Below the pieces are notes generated by a model. The model made no database searches. It saw nothing but the letters and a program-made list of their open reading frames with translations, and was not told where the DNA came from. Positions 9,426 through 18,872 of a stretch of 64,000 nt of DNA are shown here, one piece after another. Numbering within the stretch: position 1 is the first letter of the stretch; each line of letters opens with the position of its first letter. Both the position numbers and the translations under genes were made by a program. Origin of the DNA: Vibrio mytili (GTDB lineage: Bacteria > Pseudomonadota > Gammaproteobacteria > Enterobacterales > Vibrionaceae); NCBI RefSeq assembly GCF_000830505.1, contig NZ_JXOK01000082.1, forward strand, positions 54,685 to 118,684, given 5' to 3'.

Positions 9426-9455
9426 AAAAAACGACCTCAAGCAGGTCGTTTTTAT
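9426..9455 (+). terminator. rho-independent terminator
   Basis: Stem AAAAACGACCT / AGGTCGTTTTT with loop CAAGC, followed by T-rich sequence. It ends the NTP-PPase transcript and, being symmetrical, may also serve btuD on the other strand. Confidence 0.85.
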
Positions 9456-9495
9456 ATATAGTCAAATAGCCGATAAAAGGATAACGCTCAACGTA

Positions 9496-10263
9496 TTAGT
9501 CAAAGATTAAGTAAGGCCTGTCTTCTAAAATGACCTTTCTTACCGACGTATTGAACACCTCTCCAACCCTTTCTTCTGTTAATACATCTTCCGCACGACC
9601 AGAGGCATGAAGAACGCCGTTACTTAACAGCAGCACTTTATCAGCATGCTTTAACGTGCGATTGAGATCGTGGTTCGCCACTAATACGCAAAGTCCTTGC
9701 GCTGCGACAGCACTGATCAGCTTGTAAAGTAGCCCTTCTTGCGCAATATCCAGCGGCGCTGCTGGCTCATCCAACACCAATAACTTTGAGTATGGATTAA
9801 TAGTACGCCAGACTTGTAAGCACACCCCGGCGAGACGAACACGTTGCCACTCCCCGCCAGAAAGCGTTTGAATACTGCGATGAAGCTTATCTTGCAATTG
9901 CACAAGTTCGACAATCTTGTTCACCGCATCTCGAACCTTACTCTCCGTAATCACCGCTCCGCTTGGTAACGATAAAGCAAGATATTGAAAGACATCGACA
10001 TTAAATGCGGGTCGGGACTGCTGGCATAAATAACTTCGTTGATGTGCTTGTTCCGACAACGGTAAGCGAAGCAAATCATTACCGTTGACACACACTTCTC
10101 CACTGACGCTCGCTTGGTGCGTTAGCGTGCCTGATACAGCCGCAAGTAACGTACTCTTGCCTGAACCATTGGGACCAACGACATGAACGACTTGACCCTC
10201 ATCGCATTCGAATGACAGTGGCAGAAGTCGTTTACCTACCGCTATGTGCTTAACGTGCATCAT
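9496..10263 (-). CDS. btuD: vitamin B12 ABC transporter ATP-binding protein BtuD
   Basis: A 255-aa ABC ATPase. Walker A GPNGSGKST (about 30-38), signature LSGGEWQ and Walker B LLVLDEPAAPLD are present, and the signature and D-loop resemble BtuD closely. It overlaps the end of btuC by 14 bases, so the two form one transcript. With BtuC it imports corrinoids from the periplasm; no btuF lies in this window. The cob salvage genes downstream in the map support the B12 role. Confidence 0.9.
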   Translation of the reverse strand: MMHVKHIAVGKRLLPLSFECDEGQVVHVVGPNGSGKSTLLAAVSGTLTHQASVSGEVCVNGNDLLRLPLSEQAHQRSYLCQQSRPAFNVDVFQYLALSLPSGAVITESKVRDAVNKIVELVQLQDKLHRSIQTLSGGEWQRVRLAGVCLQVWRTINPYSKLLVLDEPAAPLDIAQEGLLYKLISAVAAQGLCVLVANHDLNRTLKHADKVLLLSNGVLHASGRAEDVLTEERVGEVFNTSVRKVILEDRPYLIFD

Positions 10264-11245
10264 GGCTCTTTACCAACATCCAAATAAAAATCGGGGCACC
10301 AATAGAGGTCGTCATAACTCCTAATGGTAACTCAGCAGAGTCGAGTAATAATCTTGCACCAATATCCGCAAATACCAGTAAAGCAGCACCAGAAATCGCA
10401 GACAGAGGCAATAAATAGCGATTTTCGGTACCAAACGCCAAACGAAGTAGATGAGGCACCACCAAACCAACAAAACTGATCACCCCTCCAAGCGCAACTG
10501 AGCCTCCGACCAGAACAGAAACGGCCAAAATCAGCTTCCAACGCAGCTGATGAACATCAATACCTAACTGGGCTGCATGAATTTCTCCAAGCATCAACTT
10601 ATCAAGGGGCTTGCCTTTGCAACAAAGCCATATTAAGACAGGCAGCATCACTAAAGTGACCGTATGTTGATACCAACTTGCACCACCAATACTGCCCATC
10701 AACCAATACATAAGTTGTCGAAGGCTTAAATCATCACTGAAGTAAAATGCCCAGGTCACCACCGCACTCGAGAGAATGCCTAAAGCAACACCAACAAGAA
10801 GTAAGCGTGCTGTCGTCAGATGCATCGCTCTTGCGATCGCCACTAAGATGAAGGTAAAAACCATGGTTCCCGCGATCGCGGCCAACATAAATATGATTGG
10901 TGTGGGTAAGGCAGGCGAAGCAAACATCACCAGCACCATAGCCAGGCTGGCACCACCAGAAATGCCCAATACACCCGGTTCAGCTAAGACATTGCCCAGT
11001 AACACCTGCAAAGTCGCACCAGAAACAGCAAGCGCGGCGCCGATAATCGCGGCAGAAAGCAATCTTGGTAGTCGAAGGTCCACCAGCAGCTTGTGCTCAA
11101 ATGAAGATAAAGATTGAAAAGGAGAAAGAAAAATCTCTCCGACCATCACATGTATAGCAGAGAGCAGTATGAGCACGGCCGACATAATCAAAAGATTTCG
11201 TTGCCAGCGACGTTCCTTATTCAGGATAAGTTGTTGAAAATCCAT
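10250..11245 (-). CDS. btuC: vitamin B12 ABC transporter permease BtuC
   Basis: A 331-aa inner-membrane protein with about ten membrane segments. It aligns by eye with E. coli BtuC throughout: LRLPRLLSAAIIGAALAVSG, STARLLLVGVALGI-type block, RQLMYWLMGS, and the C-terminal SAELPLGVMTTSIGAPIFIW. I chose ATG 11245; a TTG at 11263 would add six residues. btuD overlaps its end. No cobalamin riboswitch (no GCCACTG-type B12 box) is visible in the short upstream gap. Confidence 0.92.
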   Translation of the reverse strand: MDFQQLILNKERRWQRNLLIMSAVLILLSAIHVMVGEIFLSPFQSLSSFEHKLLVDLRLPRLLSAAIIGAALAVSGATLQVLLGNVLAEPGVLGISGGASLAMVLVMFASPALPTPIIFMLAAIAGTMVFTFILVAIARAMHLTTARLLLVGVALGILSSAVVTWAFYFSDDLSLRQLMYWLMGSIGGASWYQHTVTLVMLPVLIWLCCKGKPLDKLMLGEIHAAQLGIDVHQLRWKLILAVSVLVGGSVALGGVISFVGLVVPHLLRLAFGTENRYLLPLSAISGAALLVFADIGARLLLDSAELPLGVMTTSIGAPIFIWMLVKSHDAR

Positions 11246-11367
11246 AATGGCCAGAAAAAACAAACGAGGCCTAACCTTACAGTTAAGCCCCGGTAAATTG
11301 CAAATGACTTCGATTCGGTTACCAGCAAATCGCCCATAAAAACAGACTAGTCGCCTAAAACTGCTTA

Positions 11368-12396
11368 TTAATCGTAGACGAGTTCACCATCTTCAAAGCG
11401 GGTTTTTACTTCACACACCATTAATGCTGCTCGTTGGCCAATCGCAACGTGTCTATTTGGGAACACAATCGCTTCGTTGTCGTTCTTCGCCATCAATGGT
11501 TTATCACCATCATGACCAAACACTTCACCATGAACAAACGACGTAAAATTATCGACATCGTCAGCAAACATAAAATCGAAATCTTCGTTTAAGCGAACAA
11601 TCGTTCGACTAACGCGATACTTAATACAAGGCTTTGGCAAATGCTCTGGCTGTGATTCTGCGATCAAATTACGCAGTGCTAAATCAAACGCAGTTAACCT
11701 GTCTAAGTCATTCTCCCCGACCTTAGCCACACGGCCAAGCTCCATAGTAAGGGCTTGAGCACCAAAGTTTTCCGCGCTGTACCAGCTAAATGTGCTCGAT
11801 GGTGAGTTTGAAAGCAGAAGCGCTTCAATGTGTGCGCTGTCCAGAAAACTCATCAAATCTGCACTTCGGACCGGATGGCGAGTTTTCGGACTGACCGCAA
11901 ACGTATAGTGTTTCGAACCGCGGATAGCGCAATGTAAATCGAGATGCCAACGCGTTGTTGGGTCGGTGTCTTGATAGAAATTGGTGACCAACTGCTTTAA
12001 TGCCTTAGCAATGTCCAACTCTTTCGTTTGAACGTGGTCTTTTTCATCAAACAAACGGTTGAGATTTTCTTCTAGAAATCGTGTGTGAGCTAAAGTCGAC
12101 TCTGGATGAGCGATGATAAATAAACAGCGCGCTTCAACACTGCCAAAACCGGATTCAATATCTTTAATGATCGAATCAACCAGTTCCATCGGAGCGGTTT
12201 CGTCACCATGAATGCCACACGAGATGATGATGTTCTTGGTATCCTGCGTGTAGTTCGCTGGGATAACCTCTAGCACACCACGCTGACAAAGTTTCAGTTT
12301 GACGCCATTAGACAACACCTGCTCCTTAGGAGCCGCATCAATATGCAGGTCTAACGTGTCAGTCAAAAACGATTGGCGAAAGAGAGATTTCGTCAT
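11368..12396 (-). CDS. astE: succinylglutamate desuccinylase AstE
   Basis: Last enzyme of the arginine succinyltransferase pathway, splitting N-succinylglutamate into succinate and glutamate. Zinc motif GIHGDETAP (HxxE) and the later zinc His in WHLDLHCAIRGSKH are present; length (342 aa) is typical. It stands alone, without astCADB, which in vibrios usually lie elsewhere. The 300-bp gap upstream probably contains its promoter. Confidence 0.92.
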   Translation of the reverse strand: MTKSLFRQSFLTDTLDLHIDAAPKEQVLSNGVKLKLCQRGVLEVIPANYTQDTKNIIISCGIHGDETAPMELVDSIIKDIESGFGSVEARCLFIIAHPESTLAHTRFLEENLNRLFDEKDHVQTKELDIAKALKQLVTNFYQDTDPTTRWHLDLHCAIRGSKHYTFAVSPKTRHPVRSADLMSFLDSAHIEALLLSNSPSSTFSWYSAENFGAQALTMELGRVAKVGENDLDRLTAFDLALRNLIAESQPEHLPKPCIKYRVSRTIVRLNEDFDFMFADDVDNFTSFVHGEVFGHDGDKPLMAKNDNEAIVFPNRHVAIGQRAALMVCEVKTRFEDGELVYD

Positions 12397-12696
12397 GCGT
12401 TACTCCTTAATTGCACGGCGGGTATGTTAATAAATTGTACAAAGAATTTTTGTTGCTGCGATCCCACATATAAGCAGTAACCATTATTTTCTCCGAAAAT
12501 CTGATACCTTTTAGCCCCGTAATCTCAAACCAAGCATTAAATTGTCTGTTATTTAAACGATTACAAAGTGTTAATCGATGAACTTTACCACAGGCACTAT
12601 CGATATCATTATGATTTGATCAACTTTTTGTCTCGATTCGCCAACCGATTCACAGTATGTGTTCTAATTCGGCAATAACGGCTAAAACGCAGACAA
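12397..12696. other. 300-bp intergenic region without a gene
   Basis: AT-rich spacer between astE and cobC, probably holding the astE promoter. I see no RNA gene, strong hairpin or B12 box. A short TTAATTGC/ACTCCTTAA run next to astE gives its ribosome site. Confidence 0.5.
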
Positions 12697-13308
12697 TTAT
12701 TGAGCGAAGGAAACGCCAATCGCTCGCACTGACGGGTATATTTGGTCGTCCACGGTCAGCGTTATGTGCGTCATTGAGCCATTGCCAATGGCTAGCGTCG
12801 AATACCACTTAGGGTTTCGCCAATCGAGTTCTAATACATGAGCCAATATCATCCTAATGACACCGCCATGAGTGACGATTAACACGTTGTCGCTTGCGTC
12901 GTTAACGATTCGAGACCATGCGTTATTTACTCGTAAAGAGAATGCATCTAAGCGCTCTGCGTTTGGCAATGGGTGCTTGGCAGGCGCTTGCCAAAACGCG
13001 TCGAGCTTCTTCCACTTCTCCGTCAGCATATCAAATGGCACACCATCAAAGTCACCAAAGCCCATCTCCTGCAGATCTTGATCTTGCACGACAGGCAGCA
13101 ACTGTTGTTCACCGATCATTTGCGCGAGGTCGTAACAACGTGAAAGCGGTGACGAAATAATCGCCCCGACCTCTAGCCCATATTCTTTCCATGCATGAGC
13201 AATTCGCTGTTGCTCTTTGTCATCGACTTTTAAGTCGGTTTGACCATGCATGCCGGGTGCAGCGTTCACTTTTCCGTGCCGCACTAAATAGATATTCAGC
13301 GTTTTCAT
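12697..13308 (-). CDS. cobC: alpha-ribazole phosphatase CobC
   Basis: A 203-aa histidine-phosphatase-fold enzyme that dephosphorylates alpha-ribazole-5'-phosphate (or cobalamin 5'-phosphate) in nucleotide-loop assembly. The catalytic LVRHGKV (His about 11) and the second His in VTHGGVIRM are visible. It is the last gene of a leftward cobT-cobS-cobU-cobC cluster; 12 bases separate it from cobU. Confidence 0.9.
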   Translation of the reverse strand: MKTLNIYLVRHGKVNAAPGMHGQTDLKVDDKEQQRIAHAWKEYGLEVGAIISSPLSRCYDLAQMIGEQQLLPVVQDQDLQEMGFGDFDGVPFDMLTEKWKKLDAFWQAPAKHPLPNAERLDAFSLRVNNAWSRIVNDASDNVLIVTHGGVIRMILAHVLELDWRNPKWYSTLAIGNGSMTHITLTVDDQIYPSVRAIGVSFAQ

Positions 13309-13320
13309 ATCTTCCTAACC

Positions 13321-13854
13321 CTATTCTTTTAGGACGAGAGGCAACCCAGCAGCCACAAACGTGACACGGTCACATACCTCTGCGAGTCTCTGATTCATTC
13401 GACCCGCATTATCGACAAAATAACGACTGACCGCGCCAAGCGGAACCACACCCATACCAACTTCGTTGGAAACAAAAATCACCGATGCTTCACAGTGAGA
13501 GGCGGCCTCAACCAACCGATTGATTTCTACCTCGAGTTTTTCATTCGTGCAGTCATCACCCAACTCAAATATCCAGTTATTGAGCCACAACGTGAGACAA
13601 TCGACTAACACAACATCATCACGACCTAAGCTTAACAGTAACGCCGCCAAGCGCCGGGGACATTCATGCTCTTGCCACCCTGCTCCGCGTTGCTTTTTAT
13701 GATGCGCGATCCGTTCGCGCATTTCGTCATCAAATGGCAATGCCGTAGCGACGTAATGCAGCGTTGCCCCTGAAGTATGTGCCAGCGCTTGCGCGGACTG
13801 CTCTGCAAGTCGGGATTTTCCGGAGCGAGCTCCACCTAATATTAGTTGCTTCAT
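13321..13854 (-). CDS. cobU: adenosylcobinamide kinase / guanylyltransferase CobU
   Basis: A bifunctional 177-aa enzyme that phosphorylates adenosylcobinamide and then adds GMP. The P-loop GGARSGKS is at residues 6-13, followed by the guanylylation region around the conserved HHKKQR and the EVGMGVVP motif. Genes cobS upstream and cobC downstream complete the lower-ligand pathway. Confidence 0.93.
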   Translation of the reverse strand: MKQLILGGARSGKSRLAEQSAQALAHTSGATLHYVATALPFDDEMRERIAHHKKQRGAGWQEHECPRRLAALLLSLGRDDVVLVDCLTLWLNNWIFELGDDCTNEKLEVEINRLVEAASHCEASVIFVSNEVGMGVVPLGAVSRYFVDNAGRMNQRLAEVCDRVTFVAAGLPLVLKE

Positions 13855-13901
13855 GCGATTAGTCGTTCCATGAGATAAGTCGTTCTATGAGGTCAATGAC
13901 A

Positions 13902-14708
13902 TTAAGAACCGAGGCACCACGCGATTAAAGTAAGATATACCAGTAATTCTGCGAGTTGCTGAGCCGCTCCGAGACAGTCACCCGTAAAACCGCCAATTCG
14001 CTGAGTGAGCCAACGCTTAAAACCAAAGCGAAATAATGCAAGCACCACAGTGATTAACGCCGCCTGAGCCACCCCGAGGAAAAGCGCGACGACACCACCA
14101 GTGAACAGTAAAATCGCCACTTCTAGCGACGACTGTTTATTTGCAAGCGGCTTGCTCTTTGATGTATCGCTGTCACTCACATAAGGCATGTCATAAATCA
14201 GCGTCGCGGCTAACGTTCGGCTTACCGTATAGGCCACCACGATAATCAATTCGAATTCCGGTAATGAAACCAACTCACTCCAAAACACATACTTGGCCAA
14301 CAACGCCATGATTAAGGTTGCTGCGCCATACGTCCCGATACGGCTGTCTTTCATTATCGTGAGGCGACGTTCTTGCGTCATCCCTCCGCCAATGCCATCG
14401 GCCATGTCGGTCAGTCCATCTTCATGAAAAGCACCGGTAAGCAGCAAACTAAAGGCCATAGTTAGAACTAGCGCTACTGCATCAGGAAGCAATGTGTTGA
14501 ACAGCCAAAAAGCCAAGGCACATAATCCACCTAAAACAACACCAACCAACGCAAAATAGCGTCCAGCCTGGTTCATACGTTCTTCGCTGTAAGGTAAGTT
14601 AGCCGGGACAGGTAAACGACTAAAAAAGCTCACCGCCAACAGAAAAAGTTCACCTTGATAACGTAAAGAGCCGCGTACTTTATCCTCTGGCGTTTTCAGA
14701 ACTGACAC
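13902..14708 (-). CDS. cobS: adenosylcobinamide-GDP ribazoletransferase CobS
   Basis: An integral-membrane cobalamin synthase (268 aa, 6-7 segments) joining adenosylcobinamide-GDP to alpha-ribazole. The family motif GAFHEDGLTDMADGIGGG is near residue 90. Its start codon overlaps the stop of cobT by one base, so translation is probably coupled. Confidence 0.93.
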   Translation of the reverse strand: MSVLKTPEDKVRGSLRYQGELFLLAVSFFSRLPVPANLPYSEERMNQAGRYFALVGVVLGGLCALAFWLFNTLLPDAVALVLTMAFSLLLTGAFHEDGLTDMADGIGGGMTQERRLTIMKDSRIGTYGAATLIMALLAKYVFWSELVSLPEFELIIVVAYTVSRTLAATLIYDMPYVSDSDTSKSKPLANKQSSLEVAILLFTGGVVALFLGVAQAALITVVLALFRFGFKRWLTQRIGGFTGDCLGAAQQLAELLVYLTLIAWCLGS

Positions 14709-15751
14709 TAGACGGTGACTCCCGCGCTCTCAAAACTCGCCATGTTGTTATAAAACTGGGCTGCCGCTTTTAGCAGTGGTAACGCAAGTGCAGCACCAGT
14801 CCCTTCTCCCAGACGCAGACCAAGATCCAACAAAGGCTCAGCTTTTAAGTATTCGAGTACAAATTTATGCCCGCTCTCTTCAGAACGGTGGGCAAACAAC
14901 ATGTAGTCACGCGTTTCTTCATCAAGTAACGTCGCAATGTACGCCGCGACTGAGACAATAAAGCCGTCAACTAGAACTGGTGTTTTCAAGCGCTTAGCTT
15001 CTAGGAATGCCCCCACCATTTGAACAATCTCATAACCGCCGACTTGAGCTAAAACCGCTTTGGTATCTAGGTCGTGACATCGGTGAGCACCTTTTGCAAC
15101 CAGTTTGATCTTTCGGTTAAGTTGCTCTTTATTGATACCCGTTCCTAGCCCAACACAGTGGTCCACTTCCAACGGGCTAAGTGCAGTCAACAACGCCGAC
15201 GCAGAACTGGTATTGCCAATCCCCATCTCACCAAACATCAATAGATTCGAACCTTCGGCAATACTTTGTTCTGCGATTTTTGCGCCGTAATCCAGACCCA
15301 GCGCCACTTGCTCTAAGGACATTGCACTTTGTTTAGAAAAATTGGCCGTACCATTGCCTAAGCGTTGCTCGACCAGATTTGGGTGTGACTGAAACTCTGG
15401 AACCAGGACGTTAATCGGCTCCAGCATGCCACAGTCAATCACTTTGAATTCGATTTGGTTCAAATCACAAAAACAATTGATCGCCGCACCACCGGCCAAA
15501 AAGTTGGCCACCATCTGCTGAGTAACAGCACTTGGTGCGATACTGATCCCCTCTTCTGCGACTCCGTGATCACCAGCAAACACTAACATCGTTGGTTGAC
15601 GAATGGTGATGTGTTCCACCGCTTGCGTTTTACCCTGGCTTTGTATGAGCGCGAGTTCCAAGGCCACCTTCTCGAGTAACCCTAGCGAGCCCAATGGCTT
15701 GGTTTTATTATCAATGCGCGCTTGGATATCAGCAGCAAAAGAGCGATCCAT
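14708..15751 (-). CDS. cobT: nicotinate-nucleotide-dimethylbenzimidazole phosphoribosyltransferase CobT
   Basis: Activates 5,6-dimethylbenzimidazole to alpha-ribazole-5'-phosphate. Length (347 aa) and motifs (MLVFAGDHGVAEEGIS, GEMGIGNTSSASAL, and a C-terminal LRLGEGTGAAL carrying the catalytic Glu) match the family. It is the first gene of the cobTSUC cluster. The 184-bp region upstream has no visible cobalamin riboswitch. Confidence 0.95.
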   Translation of the reverse strand: MDRSFAADIQARIDNKTKPLGSLGLLEKVALELALIQSQGKTQAVEHITIRQPTMLVFAGDHGVAEEGISIAPSAVTQQMVANFLAGGAAINCFCDLNQIEFKVIDCGMLEPINVLVPEFQSHPNLVEQRLGNGTANFSKQSAMSLEQVALGLDYGAKIAEQSIAEGSNLLMFGEMGIGNTSSASALLTALSPLEVDHCVGLGTGINKEQLNRKIKLVAKGAHRCHDLDTKAVLAQVGGYEIVQMVGAFLEAKRLKTPVLVDGFIVSVAAYIATLLDEETRDYMLFAHRSEESGHKFVLEYLKAEPLLDLGLRLGEGTGAALALPLLKAAAQFYNNMASFESAGVTV

Positions 15752-15935
15752 ATGTCCATTTTCCTTATAAATGCGGTTTACGTTTTATTCAACGTCAACG
15801 GAAGAGAGAAACAGTGTACGTATCTCTTACGCAAATTCACGTGATTTTTTTATAACATGACAGCCTCGCTTTACCCGATATGAAAACCTGCGTATAACAA
15901 TATAATCACGTACGTTCTCACTTCGGAGAAGACTC

Positions 15936-16631
15936 ATGAACAGCAGCGTCAATACTTATGCCATCATTGCGGGTGCCACGGGCTTAATTGGCCAACAGGT
16001 TTTAACCAACTTACTCACTCAGCCCGGTATCCCTGCTGTATATGCTCTCTCTAGACGCCCACTCACTGGTATTGCCGACCCAGACAAAAAAATCATTCCA
16101 CTCATTGACGCCGACCTTTCGATTTACGATTGGGATGAAGAGCAACCTTCGCCACAAGTGGGGTTTATCTGTTTGGGCACAACATTAAAGCAAGCTGGCA
16201 GCAAAGAGAACTTACGTAAAGTGGACGTAGAGCTCGTCACGAAAGTTGCCCGTCAAATGAAGATGATTGGCGTGAAACGGTTAGCGGTGGTTTCCAGCCT
16301 GGGTGCAAACAGCCAATCACGCTCTCATTATCTTGCTTGTAAAGGACAGATGGAAAGCAACATAGAAAAGCTGGGGTTCGATGAGCTAGTCTTCGTCCGC
16401 CCTGGTCCTCTAGTCGGTCAAAGAGAACAACCACGAGGCGATGAAAAACTGGTTCAGAGCCTGTTGAAAATCCTTCGCCCTTTGATGATTGGGAAACTAT
16501 CTAATTTCGTGCCAATTGCTGCGGACGACGTTGCTAAGGCCATGATTTATCAAGTATTCAGCTATCAAGAAGATAAAACGACATACCTAACCCGAAAAGA
16601 CATGCTCGATTTAGTAAGGCACTATGATTAA
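15936..16631 (+). CDS. NAD(P)-binding Rossmann-fold protein (YraR/HTATIP2-like)
   Basis: A 231-aa short-chain-dehydrogenase-like protein. The N-terminal nucleotide motif GATGLIGQQV follows the first strand, and VVSSLGANSQSRSHYLACKG contains the atypical SDR active-site Ser, Tyr and Lys. It resembles oxidoreductases of the HTATIP2/YraR group. Reaction unknown. Start supported by AGGAG-like GGAGAAG six bases upstream of ATG 15936. Confidence 0.75.
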   Translation: MNSSVNTYAIIAGATGLIGQQVLTNLLTQPGIPAVYALSRRPLTGIADPDKKIIPLIDADLSIYDWDEEQPSPQVGFICLGTTLKQAGSKENLRKVDVELVTKVARQMKMIGVKRLAVVSSLGANSQSRSHYLACKGQMESNIEKLGFDELVFVRPGPLVGQREQPRGDEKLVQSLLKILRPLMIGKLSNFVPIAADDVAKAMIYQVFSYQEDKTTYLTRKDMLDLVRHYD

Positions 16632-16816
16632 GCATCAAAATAGAGACATTCTCTAAAACACCCTGCCTTAGCAGTTAATATAATCGCGAATCATATAACA
16701 TTAAGAACTATATCATTCCTGTTTTTCATTTTTAAACTGAAAGACAGAGGGGTATCTTACCGTCCCCGCTTCGTTAGTAAATTGCAGCATGTTTCGCTGA
16801 ATAATAAGGTAAGGTT

Positions 16817-18190
16817 ATGAATTTCGCAGTAGTTGCCTCTCTTGTTGTATTTGTTGGCATATTATTTTTTCTATTTCGCCAGCAACAAAAACAACACACT
16901 CTTTCTCGTCTCGTTTTAATTGGTCTTGTTACTGGCTCTTTGTTTGGCTTAGCGCTTCACCTCATTCATGCTGAAAACGGCAGCGTGATATCAGACGTGT
17001 TGTCTTGGGTCGCCATCGTCGGTAACGGCTATGTTGGGCTGCTAAAAATGGTGATCATGCCATTAGTCTTGGTGTCGATGATTTCCGCGGTTGTAAAACT
17101 GGAAAAAGGCGGCTCACTGGGTAAGATTTCTGGTCTGACAATTTCAGTGTTACTTGTCACAACCGCTATCGCCGCATTGATTGGTATCGGCGTAGCTTCC
17201 GCCTTTGGTCTGTCAGCAGAAGGGCTTACCGAGGGTGCGCGAGAAACCGCTCGCATTGCCGTGCTAGAAAGCCGTGTAGGTGCAGTGAGCGACCTAACGA
17301 TTCCTCAGATGCTGGTCAGCTTCATTCCAACCAACCCATTTGCAGACCTGACAGGTTCTCGTTCAACCTCGATTATCGCGGTCGTAATCTTCGGCGTTCT
17401 AACCGGTATTGCTGCACGTAAGGTCATGCAAGAAAAAGCGGAACTGGAAACACCAATTCGCACTTTTGTTGAAGCTGCACAATCTATCGTAATGCGTCTA
17501 GTTAAAATGATCATGGCGCTAACGCCTTACGGTATCGCTGCGTTGATGACCAAAGTAGTCGCAACATCGAGTGCTTCTGACATTCTTAACCTACTTGGCT
17601 TCATCGTTGCGTCCTACGTTGCCATTGCACTGATGTTCGTTGTACACGGCATTCTGGTTTCTTTTGTTGGTGTAAGCCCAGCAGAATACTTTAAGAAAAT
17701 TTGGCCAGTGTTGACCTTTGCGTTCACTTCACGCAGTTCAGCCGCTACCATTCCATTGAATGTAGAAGCGCAGATCACCAAACTGAATGTGCCACCAGCT
17801 ATCGCCAACCTATCCGCTTCATTTGGTGCCACAATTGGTCAAAATGGTTGTGCGGGTATTTACCCAGCGATGCTTGCCGTGATGGTTGCGCCAACAATGG
17901 GCATCAACCCGTTAGACATTAACTTCATTCTGTCATTGGTCGGCATTATTACCATCAGCTCATTTGGTATTGCAGGCGTTGGTGGCGGTGCGACATTTGC
18001 CGCATTGATTGTACTCCCTGCAATGGGCTTACCCGTGACTATCGCGGCCCTACTTATCTCAATCGAACCATTGATTGACATGGCACGTACTGCACTGAAC
18101 GTTTCAGGTGCAATGACGGCAGGTACTATTACAAGCCGAGTATTGAAATCTGAGCAAGAGCAAGGAACCGCCGAAGAGGCAAATGCCTAG
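16817..18190 (+). CDS. tcyP: L-cystine/dicarboxylate:cation symporter TcyP-like
   Basis: A 457-aa inner-membrane carrier of the DAACS family. It resembles TcyP (YdjN), the sodium- or proton-coupled L-cystine carrier: the serine-rich re-entrant loop FTSRSSAATIPLN and the substrate-site GQNGCAGIYPAM-type stretch are present. AAGGTAAGG precedes ATG 16817. A strong terminator follows at 18229. Substrate assignment rests on overall similarity. Confidence 0.85.
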   Translation: MNFAVVASLVVFVGILFFLFRQQQKQHTLSRLVLIGLVTGSLFGLALHLIHAENGSVISDVLSWVAIVGNGYVGLLKMVIMPLVLVSMISAVVKLEKGGSLGKISGLTISVLLVTTAIAALIGIGVASAFGLSAEGLTEGARETARIAVLESRVGAVSDLTIPQMLVSFIPTNPFADLTGSRSTSIIAVVIFGVLTGIAARKVMQEKAELETPIRTFVEAAQSIVMRLVKMIMALTPYGIAALMTKVVATSSASDILNLLGFIVASYVAIALMFVVHGILVSFVGVSPAEYFKKIWPVLTFAFTSRSSAATIPLNVEAQITKLNVPPAIANLSASFGATIGQNGCAGIYPAMLAVMVAPTMGINPLDINFILSLVGIITISSFGIAGVGGGATFAALIVLPAMGLPVTIAALLISIEPLIDMARTALNVSGAMTAGTITSRVLKSEQEQGTAEEANA

Positions 18191-18228
18191 TTTGCTCGTT
18201 TCTCACTAAGAAACAACGCATAAAATCA

Positions 18229-18256
18229 AGCCGATGGTTTTTCCATCGGCTTTTTG
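18229..18256 (+). terminator. rho-independent terminator of tcyP
   Basis: Stem AGCCGATGG / CCATCGGCT with a TTTTT loop, followed by TTTTTG. Confidence 0.9.
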
Positions 18257-18301
18257 TTTGTTGATGAGCACAGTTTGTTAGGTAATCGAACAACCAGTTC
18301 A

Positions 18302-18658
18302 TTAATAGTTACGTTCACACCAGCTTTCCCAATCATCAGTTCCTAGCCTTTTCCGAGCCCTGTATATCCTAAACGCAGTGATCAGTCCCATCCCTATCCC
18401 AAAAAAGACAGATGAAACAAGGTAGTTTGACCAACGTTCAGGTTCGCTGTGCCACCACATAATCCACATCATAGCGCCCCATACTAACCCCATAAATACG
18501 CCCCCGACTAAGATGACTTTCGTAAGGGATTGAAAGACCAAAGGCATACTTGTGCTGTCTTTGTGTTTTGACCAAATAAATAGGTTTGGTCCCGTTAAAT
18601 CAGCCGGAACACCTTTTTCAATAAGATGTAGCTGGATAAATTCGAGCTTGTTCATCAT
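18302..18658 (-). CDS. small membrane protein, DUF6404-like
   Basis: A 118-aa protein with two hydrophobic segments (about 48-68, containing GGVFMGLVWGAMMW, and about 82-100) between soluble ends. The GGVF-GLVWG pattern resembles DUF6404 proteins of vibrios, a family of unknown function often found among accessory genes. An in-frame second Met (18655) is an equally possible start. Convergent with tcyP. Confidence 0.6.
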   Translation of the reverse strand: MMNKLEFIQLHLIEKGVPADLTGPNLFIWSKHKDSTSMPLVFQSLTKVILVGGVFMGLVWGAMMWIMWWHSEPERWSNYLVSSVFFGIGMGLITAFRIYRARKRLGTDDWESWCERNY

Positions 18659-18784
18659 AACCTCATAACTTGACTTGCCTGTTATCTATATCCTGATGAC
18701 CTAAATCGATTTGTCGAGAATGGGATTTTTAATACTGCGATGGACTTCAAAGCGTATCTGGAAGTTCGAGCAACGACTGACTGC

Positions 18785-18865
18785 TTAAATATAGTCTGAA
18801 CGTAACGCCAGAGTTACTTGCAGGATTGGGTTTGAATACACCGTGGTATCACTTAACTCACTTGA
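18785..18865 (-). pseudogene. C-terminal fragment related to the GNAT acetyltransferase
   Basis: In one frame this stretch reads ELSDTTVYSN and ends at TAA 18785, echoing ELSSTAVYSK at the end of the intact GNAT gene at 19321. The DNA of 18831-18864 matches 19334-19367 at about 28 of 34 positions. It looks like a duplicated gene end left beside the GFA gene. Confidence 0.5.
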
Positions 18866-18872
18866 TATTCCT

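Noticed and set aside
11246..11367. Cobalamin riboswitch upstream of btuC
   Set aside because: Gap too short for a full riboswitch and no B12 box.
15752..15935. Cobalamin riboswitch upstream of cobT
   Set aside because: No B12 box or conserved core seen on the minus strand.
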